Source: Palsa-504 sp050010815 (lineage in GTDB: Bacteria; Actinomycetota; Actinomycetes; Streptosporangiales; Streptosporangiaceae). From it: a stretch of DNA of 16,007 nucleotides. The stretch covers positions 1-16,007 of the forward strand of contig JBEKKH010000110.1 in the NCBI GenBank assembly GCA_050010815.1, given 5' to 3'. Of this stretch, positions 7,314-13,358 are shown one piece after another (position 1 is the stretch's first letter; every line of letters starts with the position of its first letter). The notes below the pieces were generated by a model, which saw nothing but the letters and a program-made list of their open reading frames with translations, had not been told where the DNA came from and ran no database searches. Made by a program: the position numbers and the translations under genes.

Positions 7314-7397
7314 CCCCCCTTTTGGGGGGCCCAGGGGGCACGGGGGGCGGGCAGCCCCCCGTAAAGCAGGGGGGGGTCTGGGGGGGATCGTCCCCCC
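7314..7397 (+). promoter_or_regulatory. Tandem G/C-run hairpins upstream of the aminotransferase ribosome site
   Basis: Three simple stems can form. C6/G6 closes a TTTT loop (7314-7329). C6/G6 closes an 8-base loop (7355-7360 with part of 7369-7376). GGGGGGA/TCCCCCC closes a TCG loop (7381-7397). The last stem ends six bases before the Shine-Dalgarno AAGGAG (7404-7409). Runs at 7324-7351 also meet the usual G-quadruplex pattern (four runs of three or more G, loops of 4, 3 and 1). A role in attenuation or translation control is inferred from position only. Confidence 0.4.
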
Positions 7398-7415
7398 GAG
7401 GATAAGGAGTTTATT

Positions 7416-8696
7416 TTGACCGGCGAACAGCAATCGGCAACGCAGCCTCAGCGAATTGACCGCTATGTCGGTCAGTACGCCGCTCGCGCGGTTGACATGG
7501 TGGCTTCGGAGATCCGGGCCCTGTTCGCCGTAGCCGCCCGGCCCGAGATCGTTTCGCTGGCCGGCGGCTCACCATGTGTCGCCGCACTTCCCCTGGATGT
7601 GGTCGGCGAGATGATCGGCCAGTTGATCACCGACCATGGCACGACGGCACTGCAGTACTGCACCGCGCAGGGGGATGCGGGACTGCGGGAGAGAATCTGC
7701 GACGTCATGGCGCTCGAGCAGATTGCCGCGCACCCGGACGAAGTCGTCGTCACGGTCGGCTCCCAGCAGGCACTTGACCTGCTGACCAGGATTTTTATCG
7801 ATCCGGGTGACGTCGTGCTCGTCGAGGCGCCGTCCTATGTGGGTGCCCTGGGAGCCTTCGCGGCCTATCAGGCCGACGTGGTGCACGTGCCGATGGACGA
7901 CGACGGGCTGATCCCCGAAGCCCTTGAGGAAGCCATCCAGCGCACCGCCGCGGCTGGGAAGCGGGCGAAGTTCATCTACACCGTGCCGAACTTCCAGAAC
8001 CCGGCCGGGGTCTCGCTCGCGACCGGACGACGGCACCGCATCCTCGACATCTGCAACCGCGCTGGTCTGCTGGTCGTCGAGGACAACCCGTACGGCTTGC
8101 TCGGCTTCGACGGCGAGCCGCCGCGGGCGCTGCGGGCCGATGACGCGGAGGGGGTCGTCTACCTCGGCACCTTCTCCAAGACGTTCGCCGCGGGCGTGCG
8201 GGTCGGCTGGGCGGTGGCGCCCCCGGCCATCAGGGACAAGCTGATCCTGGCCGCCGAGTCGGCCGTCCTGTGCCATTCGAGTTTCTCCCAGTTGACCGTG
8301 CGCGAATACCTCAACACTCAGCCATGGCGCGAGCAGATCAAGACCTTCTGTGAGCTGTACCGGGAGCGCAGGGACGCGACCCTGACCGCGCTCACCCGGA
8401 TGATGCCATCTGGCTGTCACTGGACCCGGCCAGCCGGCGGGTTTTTCGTCTGGCTCGGGCTCCCCGACGGCATCAATTCCAAGGCCATGCTGCCGCGGGC
8501 GATTTCTTCACGGGTCGCCTACGTGCCGGGAACGGGCTTTTACGCCGACGGCTCCGGCGGTCAGTACGCCCGGCTGTGTTACTCCCTCCCCGATCCGGAT
8601 CGTATTACCGAGGGAGTCCGGCGGCTCGCCTCGGTGATCGAGAGCGAGGTCCAGCTGCGGGACGACTTCGGCCCGTCCATGTCCGGCCGCGGCTGA
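7416..8696 (+). CDS. PLP-dependent aminotransferase, class I/II fold
   Basis: 426 residues, fold-type I, similar in pattern to 2-aminoadipate/aromatic aminotransferases and the catalytic half of MocR regulators, but with no DNA-binding domain. Recognisable elements are SLAGGSP near the substrate entrance (47-53), the cofactor-phosphate segment VGSQQALDLL (114-123), VPNFQNPAG (190-198, Asn contact to PLP), EDNPYG (222-227, Asp/Tyr contacts) and the Schiff-base lysine K255 in LGTFSKTFAAGVRVGW. The donor and acceptor cannot be told from sequence. The start is TTG at 7416, with AAGGAG six bases upstream. A D-Ala-D-Ala-type ligase and a threonine-aldolase-type enzyme follow on the same strand with gaps of 38 and 24-30 bases, so the three are probably one operon. 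The leader upstream is full of G/C runs and may regulate it. Confidence 0.88.
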   Translation: MTGEQQSATQPQRIDRYVGQYAARAVDMVASEIRALFAVAARPEIVSLAGGSPCVAALPLDVVGEMIGQLITDHGTTALQYCTAQGDAGLRERICDVMALEQIAAHPDEVVVTVGSQQALDLLTRIFIDPGDVVLVEAPSYVGALGAFAAYQADVVHVPMDDDGLIPEALEEAIQRTAAAGKRAKFIYTVPNFQNPAGVSLATGRRHRILDICNRAGLLVVEDNPYGLLGFDGEPPRALRADDAEGVVYLGTFSKTFAAGVRVGWAVAPPAIRDKLILAAESAVLCHSSFSQLTVREYLNTQPWREQIKTFCELYRERRDATLTALTRMMPSGCHWTRPAGGFFVWLGLPDGINSKAMLPRAISSRVAYVPGTGFYADGSGGQYARLCYSLPDPDRITEGVRRLASVIESEVQLRDDFGPSMSGRG

Positions 8697-8734
8697 CTAT
8701 CCATCGCTCCTGACGGGGAATAGAACCAGAAAAC

Positions 8735-9688
8735 ATGTACGATCTCGAACGTATCGTCATACTCGCCGGTGGCCTATCCGCCGAGCGGGAAGTTTCGTTG
8801 CACTCCGGAGACCGTGTCCGTGACGCCCTGGCCCAGGAGGGTATCGACGCCGTCGTCGCGGACGCCGACTCGGGCCTGCTGGCTCACCTGAGCGCCGTGC
8901 CGCCCAGCGTGGTCTTCCCGGCCATTCACGGGGCGTGCGGAGAAGACGGGGCGATCCGGGAAGTGCTCGGCCTGCTCGGCGTGCCGTACGTCGGCTCGGT
9001 GGCCAGCGCTTGCCAGATGGCCTTCGACAAGCCCACGGCTAAGGCCCTGGTGGCGGCGGCCGGCCTGACCACACCGCCGTCGGTGACGCTGCCGCGGGAA
9101 ACATTCCATGATCTCGGTGCCACCGCGGTCATCGACCTTATCGTGGCCAAGCTCGGGCTGCCGCTGTACGTCAAACCATCCCGCGGCGGATCCGCCCTCG
9201 GGGCCAGCCCGGTCCGGACCGCGGGTGAACTGCCCGCCGCGGTGCTGAGCTGTTTCGCCTACGGCGATACCGCTCTGATCGAGCGGTTCATTTCCGGCAC
9301 CGAGGTGGCGGTCGGGGTGATCGACCTCGGCGACGGCCCGCAGGCCCTGCCCGCGGTCGAGATCGTCCCCGGCGAGAATGGGTACGACTACTCAGCCCGG
9401 TACACCGCGGGCAAGACGGAGTTCTACGTTCCGGCCCGGCTATCCAGGGAGGTCGCCAGGGAGGTCGCGAGATTTGCCGTCACCGCGCATACGACGCTAG
9501 GCCTCCGTGACCTGTCCAGAACCGATCTCATCGTCGATGACACCGGCACGCCGTACTTCCTGGAGGTCAACGTGGCGCCGGGCATGACCGAGACGAGCAC
9601 GCTGCCCCTGGCCCTGGAGGCTTCGGGCCGCACCTTCGGCAGCACCTGCGTCAGCCTGCTTGAGTTCGCGGCCGCCCGCGGCGCCTAG
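8735..9688 (+). CDS. ddl: D-alanine--D-alanine ligase family (ATP-grasp)
   Basis: 317 residues, close to DdlB length. ATP-grasp ligases of this family join two D-amino acids, usually D-Ala, for the peptidoglycan stem. Conserved positions visible are AGGLSAEREVSL (E17, first D-Ala ammonium contact in DdlB), HGACGEDG (65-72), DKPTAK (K99), YVKPSRGGSALG (K147, nucleotide-binding region), LIERFISGTEVAVGV (181-195), the omega-loop Tyr region YDYSARY (217-223), RTD (262-264, contact to the second substrate) and EVNVAPGMT (277-285, Mg2+ and phosphate site). The tyrosine-bearing omega loop resembles D-Ala-D-Ala enzymes more than depsipeptide ligases. Most actinomycetes also have a ddl elsewhere, so this may be a paralogue with a special role; that is inference. 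No strong Shine-Dalgarno precedes ATG 8735 (GGGGA is 16 bases away), so it may be translated at a low level or by coupling. Confidence 0.85.
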   Translation: MYDLERIVILAGGLSAEREVSLHSGDRVRDALAQEGIDAVVADADSGLLAHLSAVPPSVVFPAIHGACGEDGAIREVLGLLGVPYVGSVASACQMAFDKPTAKALVAAAGLTTPPSVTLPRETFHDLGATAVIDLIVAKLGLPLYVKPSRGGSALGASPVRTAGELPAAVLSCFAYGDTALIERFISGTEVAVGVIDLGDGPQALPAVEIVPGENGYDYSARYTAGKTEFYVPARLSREVAREVARFAVTAHTTLGLRDLSRTDLIVDDTGTPYFLEVNVAPGMTETSTLPLALEASGRTFGSTCVSLLEFAAARGA

Positions 9689-9710
9689 GCCCGACCCGGG
9701 CCGCCTAGGC
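9683..9710. repeat. GCCTAGGC repeat pair flanking the ddl stop, hairpin-forming
   Basis: The self-complementary 8-mer GCCTAGGC occurs at 9683-9690 (containing the ddl stop TAG) and at 9703-9710, just before the aldolase start. The two copies can pair with each other, and an inner CCCG/CGGG extends the stem with a small bulge. This could be an intergenic terminator or an mRNA-stability stem. It would also affect access to the aldolase start, which has no clear Shine-Dalgarno. Confidence 0.45.
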
Positions 9711-9718
9711 TCGTGGGC

Positions 9719-10738
9719 ATGACACCACGCAAGAGCTTCGGCAGCGACAACCACGCAGGCGCACACCCGGCGGTGCTGCGCGCGATCATCGATGCCAACC
9801 CGGGCGATGCGGTGGCCTACGGCGCCGACGAGTGGACCGAACGGGTGACCGCCGAACTGCGCGAGACCTTCGGCGCCGACGACGCGTTCCTCGTCCTGAA
9901 CGGAAGCGGGGCCAACGTGCTCGGCCTGAGCATGTTGCTTCGCCGGCACGAGGCCGTTATCTGCGCCGAGTCCGCGCACATCAATACCGACGAGTGCGGC
10001 GCGCCCGAACGGCTGCTCGGCACCAAGCTCCTCCCGGTGCCGGCCGCGGACGGGAAGCTCGCCCCCGAACTCATCGCGGCGCGGCTGTCCGGTCGCGGCG
10101 ACGACCACCTGGCGCAGCCTGGGGTGGTGGCCATTACCCAGTCGACCGAACTGGGCACCTGCTACACCCTCGCCGAGCTACGGAAGATCGCCGACTTCTG
10201 TCATGCCAGTGACCTGCTCGTGTATCTGGACGGAGCCCGGCTGGCCAATGCGGCCGCCTCCCTGGACTGCTCGCTGGCCGAGATCGCGGCATGCGCTGAC
10301 GTGCTCAGCTTCGGCGGCACCAAGAACGGCGCGGTCGGCGCGGAGGCCCTCGTCGTCATGCGCCCCGGCCTGGCCGGCGACGTGCCCTACCTGCGTAAGC
10401 AGCAGACCCAGCTTGCTTCCAAGATGCGTTTCGTGGCCGCCCAGTTTGGCGCCCTGCTGCACGACGATCTCTGGCGCGCCTCCGCCGCCCACGCCAACGC
10501 CATGGCCCGCCGCCTAGCCGCCGGTGCCGGTGCCACCCCCGGCATCGAGATCGTCTACCCCGTCCAGGCCAATGCGGTCTTCGCCCGCCTCGACCCCAAG
10601 CACATAGCGACTCTCCAGCAAGACTGGTTCTTCCACGTCTGGGACGAGCAGGATTCCGTTGTCCGCTGGATGGCTGCCTTCGACACCACCGAAGCCGACG
10701 TCGATGCGTTTGTCGCCAGCATCCTGTCGACCGCCTGA
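9719..10738 (+). CDS. Threonine aldolase / beta-eliminating lyase family PLP enzyme
   Basis: 339 residues from ATG 9719; an in-frame GTG at 9713 would add two. The family cleaves beta-hydroxy amino acids (threonine to glycine and acetaldehyde). Family elements visible are FGSDNHAGAHPAVLRAI at the N-terminus, YGADEWTERVTAELRETFG (35-53), NGSGANVLGLSMLL (61-74, cofactor-phosphate side), SAHINTDECGA (85-95), TQSTELGTCY (140-149), LDGARLANAA (170-179, Asp to the PLP ring nitrogen) and the Schiff-base lysine K202 in SFGGTKNGAVGAEA. Substrate stereochemistry cannot be read from sequence, and the fold is shared with related lyases. It is third in the run with the aminotransferase and ddl and is followed 12 bases later by a terminator-like hairpin, fitting the end of an operon. 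No clear Shine-Dalgarno. Confidence 0.86.
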   Translation: MTPRKSFGSDNHAGAHPAVLRAIIDANPGDAVAYGADEWTERVTAELRETFGADDAFLVLNGSGANVLGLSMLLRRHEAVICAESAHINTDECGAPERLLGTKLLPVPAADGKLAPELIAARLSGRGDDHLAQPGVVAITQSTELGTCYTLAELRKIADFCHASDLLVYLDGARLANAAASLDCSLAEIAACADVLSFGGTKNGAVGAEALVVMRPGLAGDVPYLRKQQTQLASKMRFVAAQFGALLHDDLWRASAAHANAMARRLAAGAGATPGIEIVYPVQANAVFARLDPKHIATLQQDWFFHVWDEQDSVVRWMAAFDTTEADVDAFVASILSTA

Positions 10739-10750
10739 CCATGGCTTCGG

Positions 10751-10786
10751 CCGCCGTCCTCGCGGGCCCGTCCACGGTGACGGCGG
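10751..10786. terminator. Terminator-like hairpin after the aldolase gene
   Basis: CCGCCGTC (10751-10758) and GACGGCGG (10779-10786) are exact reverse complements, forming an 8-bp G/C stem with a 20-base loop. It begins 12 bases after the aldolase stop. No U tract follows. Position favours termination of the aminotransferase-ddl-aldolase transcript. Confidence 0.45.
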
Positions 10787-10792
10787 GACGAA

Positions 10793-10808
10793 TGTTTCCC
10801 GTGAAACA
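10793..10808. promoter_or_regulatory. parS centromere site (ParB-binding), 15 of 16 bases
   Basis: TGTTTCCCGTGAAACA differs from the consensus TGTTTCACGTGAAACA only at position 7. The right half-site GTGAAACA is perfect. It lies ~315 bp from the parB stop in a non-coding gap, as expected for origin-proximal parS clusters in actinomycetes. ParB binds this palindrome, spreads as a CTP-dependent clamp and acts with ParA to segregate the origin. Confidence 0.88.
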
Positions 10809-11123
10809 TCCTCGTAAGCGCCCGCCATCCGGGGCCAGCAGGCGATTCCACGGTGCGTGACGAGCCCTGATCGACGTCTGCGCAAATCCCGGCCATAGCA
10901 CTGGGCGGGGCGGGCCACGGGGTCCCGGTCTGACCGCTGGGGTGTAACGGGTTCGTGCGGGAGGTGGGGAGGTCCGTCCGGGTGATCGTGGCCGGGACTT
11001 CGGAGCAGCGGCTCTTGGCGCCGCGGGCCGGGCGAGGTGGCCGACCTTGAGGAGCTGTTCTCCCGGCTCCGTGAGCGCTGGCCTTCCTGCGGGCGGCCAG
11101 GCGACCTGCTGAGGAGGGTCCTG

Positions 11124-12113
11124 CTATTCCGCAGGCCCGGGAGATCCGGAAGATAGCGGCCCGGATACCTCGGGACTCATCGCCTTCACGATCCGCTCCA
11201 GGTCATCGATCGTCGCGAACTCCACGACGATCTTTCCCTTTCGCTGTCCTAGCTCGACCTTGACCCGCGTCTCGAACAGGTCGGAGAGGCGGTCGGCCAG
11301 GTGACGGAGGCCCGGAGCGGTCGGTGGCCTGGCCGCGGTACGCACAGAACGGCGCGGCGGCGAGTCATCGGTGCCGACCGCGACGATTTCCTCGACCGCA
11401 CGGACCGACAGGCCCTCGGCCACGATCCGGCCCGCCAGGCGCTCCTGCGCGTCAGGATTCTCCACGCCCAGCAGGGCCCGGGCGTGGCCCGCGCTGAGCA
11501 CCCCCGCCGCCACCCGTTTCTGCACGGCCGGCGGCAGGTTCAGCAGCCGCAGGGTGTTGCTGATGTGCGGGCGAGATCGGCCTATCTTGCGCGCCAGTTC
11601 CTCGTGGGTCGCGCCGAAATCATCAAGGAGCTGCTGGTAAGCCGCGGCCTCTTCCAGCGGGTCGAGCTGCTGGCGGTGCAGGTTCTCGATCAGGGCGTCT
11701 CTGAGCAGGTCATCGTCTTGCGTCTGCTTGACGATGGCGCCGATCTCGGCCAGCCCGGCCCGCTGAGCGGCACGCCACCGTCGCTCGCCCATGATGAGCT
11801 CGTACCGGCCAGGTCCGGCCGCACGGACCACCACCGGCTGCAGGAGGCCGACCTGCCGGATGGATTCCGCGAGCTCGTCGAGGGCATCCTCGTCGAACGT
11901 CCGCCTCGGCTGCCGCGGGTTCGGCGCCACCGCGGAGATGTCGATCTCCTTGTAGTGAGCTCCGAGGACCTCGACGGGGTCGCCCGGGGAGGCCGGCGAT
12001 CCCGCACTGGCCGCAGCTCGCAGGCTCGGGTCTGTCCCGCGGCCGACGTCGCGCGGAGATTCCGGGATAAGCGCACCGAGTCCCCGGCCTAGACCTCGTC
12101 GTTGCTGAGCCAC
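11124..12113 (-). CDS. parB: Chromosome-partitioning protein ParB (CTPase, parS-binding)
   Basis: 329 residues. The N-terminal RRGLGRGLGALIPE (5-18) is the ParA-contacting start typical of chromosomal ParB. The CTP-binding ParB/Srx domain includes NPRQPRRTFDEDALDELAESI (65-85), GLLQPVVVR (89-97) and the GERRWRAAQRAG box (109-120), then ENLHRQQLDPLEEAAAY (143-159). The parS-reading helix-turn-helix is about 168-190 (THEELARKIGRSRPHISNTL). A Pro/Arg linker (~248-268) precedes the C-terminal dimerisation domain (~269-312, leucine-rich then KGKIVVEF). The start is GTG at 12113 with GGGAGGGG just upstream. It follows parA by 21 bases on the same strand. Its target parS lies ~315 bp beyond its stop. 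Confidence 0.96.
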   Translation of the reverse strand: MAQQRRGLGRGLGALIPESPRDVGRGTDPSLRAAASAGSPASPGDPVEVLGAHYKEIDISAVAPNPRQPRRTFDEDALDELAESIRQVGLLQPVVVRAAGPGRYELIMGERRWRAAQRAGLAEIGAIVKQTQDDDLLRDALIENLHRQQLDPLEEAAAYQQLLDDFGATHEELARKIGRSRPHISNTLRLLNLPPAVQKRVAAGVLSAGHARALLGVENPDAQERLAGRIVAEGLSVRAVEEIVAVGTDDSPPRRSVRTAARPPTAPGLRHLADRLSDLFETRVKVELGQRKGKIVVEFATIDDLERIVKAMSPEVSGPLSSGSPGPAE

Positions 12114-12134
12114 TGCCCCTCCCGATTGACCGCG

Positions 12135-13358
12135 TTACCGAGCAGCCGCCGACTGCATGGTCAGTTCGCGCGCCGCTTCCGTATACGCGATAGCACCACT
12201 CGACGCGGGGTCATAGCTGATCACAGACTGACCCCGGCTCGGCGCTTCCGACACCCGGACGCTTCTGGGGATGATGGTGCTCAGCACCGAGGTCCCGAAA
12301 TGCGCGCGCACGTCGTCAGCCACATCCGAGGCGAGGCGGGTCCGGCCGTCGTACATGGTCAGCAGGACGGTCGAGACATGCAGTCCCGGATTGAAGTTCA
12401 CCCGGACCAGCTCCGCGGTGTTCAGCAGCTGCTGGACGCCCTCCAGCGCGTAATACTCGCACTGGATCGGCAGCAGGACCTCTTCGGCCGCCACCAGGGC
12501 GTTCAGGGTCAGCAGCCCTAGGGAGGGGGGACAGTCCACGAGCACGTAGTCAAGGTGGGACGTGTCGTACGCGCGCAGCGCCCGAGCCAACCGCAGCTCC
12601 CTCGCCACCACCGAGACCAGTTCGATCTCCGCCCCGGCGAGGTCGATGGTGGCGGGAGCGCAGTACAGGCCGGGCATATCCCCGGCCGGCCCGACCACCT
12701 CAGCCAGCGGCCTGTCATCGATCAGCACGTCGTAGACGGAGGGAACACCGGCGTGATGCGGCACATCAAGCGCCGTGGAGGCGTTCCCCTGCGGGTCCAG
12801 GTCCACCACCAGAACGCGCAAGCCATGCTGGGCCAGGCTGGCGGCCAGGTTCACCGCGGTGGTCGTCTTGCCGACCCCGCCCTTCTGGTTCGCGATCGTC
12901 ATGATCCGGCAGCGCGGCGGACGTGGCCACGGCTCACGGTCGCCCTTGCCTCGCACCCCCACCGCGATGCCCGCGGCCCGTGCTATCGGAGTGTCCGCCA
13001 GGTCCGGTGGAATCTCGGGGACGACCACCGGCCTAGTTTCACGTGTCAGCACCTGGTCCGGCTGGTGAGCGTCGCCCTCAGGGGCCGCACCATCCCGATC
13101 ATCCCGACGACCCCCGGGAATGTCGATGCCGTCGGCTGCCGACCTGCCCTCGTCCACCTGAACGCCTCTCGATTCTCGGCTCGAACCACCCGGCCAGCCC
13201 AAACCTCCGATCCCGCTCACCGAGGCGGCCCGCGTGACGTCACGCGGCCGGTTCAGCGACCCTTCCGGCCAGCCCAGACCCCTCGCGCTCAACCGTGCCG
13301 GGCGGGAGAGCTCTGCGCCCTGGCTGTCATAGCTGAGCCCCACCATGCCCTGCCTCAC
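12135..13358 (-). CDS. parA: Chromosome-partitioning ATPase ParA, start uncertain
   Basis: Up to 407 residues from GTG 13358, which overlaps the rsmG stop (GTGA). The MinD/ParA ATPase domain starts at ~152. It has the deviant Walker A in NQKGGVGKTTTAVN (157-170, both signature lysines K159 and K164), Walker A' VVDLDPQGNAST (184-195) and Walker B YVLVDCPPSLGLLT (271-284). Further typical segments are CAPATIDLAGAEIELV (233-248), PIQCEYYALEGVQQLL (297-312) and TMYDGRTRLASDVADDV (334-350). ParA forms DNA-bound dimers that pull ParB-parS complexes apart. The region ADTPIARAAGIAV (121-133) resembles the Streptomyces ParA N-terminal part. Residues 1-~95 look unlike any ParA I know and contain a repeated GLGWP-x-GS (27-34, 52-59). 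A GTG at 13157 with GAGAGG upstream is a credible alternative start (340 residues); if used, 13158-13354 would be a promoter region. Confidence 0.93.
   Translation of the reverse strand: MRQGMVGLSYDSQGAELSRPARLSARGLGWPEGSLNRPRDVTRAASVSGIGGLGWPGGSSRESRGVQVDEGRSAADGIDIPGGRRDDRDGAAPEGDAHQPDQVLTRETRPVVVPEIPPDLADTPIARAAGIAVGVRGKGDREPWPRPPRCRIMTIANQKGGVGKTTTAVNLAASLAQHGLRVLVVDLDPQGNASTALDVPHHAGVPSVYDVLIDDRPLAEVVGPAGDMPGLYCAPATIDLAGAEIELVSVVARELRLARALRAYDTSHLDYVLVDCPPSLGLLTLNALVAAEEVLLPIQCEYYALEGVQQLLNTAELVRVNFNPGLHVSTVLLTMYDGRTRLASDVADDVRAHFGTSVLSTIIPRSVRVSEAPSRGQSVISYDPASSGAIAYTEAARELTMQSAAAR
13035..13050. promoter_or_regulatory. Degenerate parS-like half-site inside parA
   Basis: AGTTTCACGTGTCAGC matches 11 of 16 parS bases, with ten in a row (GTTTCACGTG) covering one complete half-site. 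On the - strand it encodes LTRET in ParA, at the place where Streptomyces ParA has VSRET, a peptide spelled by an intact parS. It may still bind ParB weakly or be a decayed parS. Confidence 0.45.
13230..13247. promoter_or_regulatory. 18-bp perfect palindrome near the 5' end of parA, possible operator
   Basis: CCGCGTGACGTCACGCGG is identical to its reverse complement, with a TGACGTCA core. It is inside the longest parA frame (encoding RPRDVTR) but would be 73 bases upstream of the alternative parA start at 13157. It is not a parS sequence. The length and symmetry suggest a dimeric regulator site; the regulator is unknown. Confidence 0.5.

Larger units (their letters stand above)
7162..7415. 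other. Divergent intergenic region rich in G and C runs
   Basis: This 254-bp stretch separates the GNAT gene (- strand) from the aminotransferase gene (+ strand) and must hold both promoters; I could not pick either with confidence. 7207-7258 holds repeated GTATCC motifs and an inverted repeat. 7259-7400 is built of homopolymer runs: C6 (7262-7267), C7 (7313-7319), G6 (7324-7329), G5 (7334-7338), G6 (7342-7347), C6 (7355-7360), G8 (7369-7376), G7 (7380-7386) and C6 (7392-7397). The segment TTGCCCCCC followed by GGGCCCAGGGGGC occurs twice, suggesting an old local duplication. Nothing in it looks like a protein-coding gene or a riboswitch class I know. Confidence 0.7.
10739..11123. other. Non-coding convergent gap between the aldolase and parB genes
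   Basis: 385 bp between two 3' ends. It holds a hairpin (10751-10786), a parS-like site (10793-10808) and a G-quadruplex pattern GGGCGGGGCGGG-CCAC-GGGG (10903-10922). Two short stems lie near the parB end: GGAGC/GCTCC (11051-11070) and CTGGCC/GGCCAG (11078-11100). A 32-codon open stretch from GTG 10955 to 11050, followed in a shifted frame by a Leu/Arg-rich stretch (about 11032-11123), has gene-like composition but no recognisable family. It could be the remnant of a lost gene. Confidence 0.6.

Noticed and set aside
7259..7400. CRISPR-like or phage attachment repeats
   Set aside because: Repeats are homopolymer runs of uneven length and spacing, with no constant repeat and no unique spacers.
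6977..7405. A 142-codon + strand frame running through the GNAT 5' end into the G/C-run leader
   Set aside because: Its second half is only Pro/Gly from homopolymer runs and it overlaps the GNAT gene; not credible as a protein.
7162..7415. A known riboswitch or T-box in the aminotransferase leader
   Set aside because: No conserved core of a T-box, lysine, SAM, glycine or other riboswitch class could be recognised.
10903..10922. G-quadruplex motif as a regulatory element near parS
   Set aside because: It meets the pattern, but such motifs are frequent in GC-rich non-coding DNA and nothing else supports a role.
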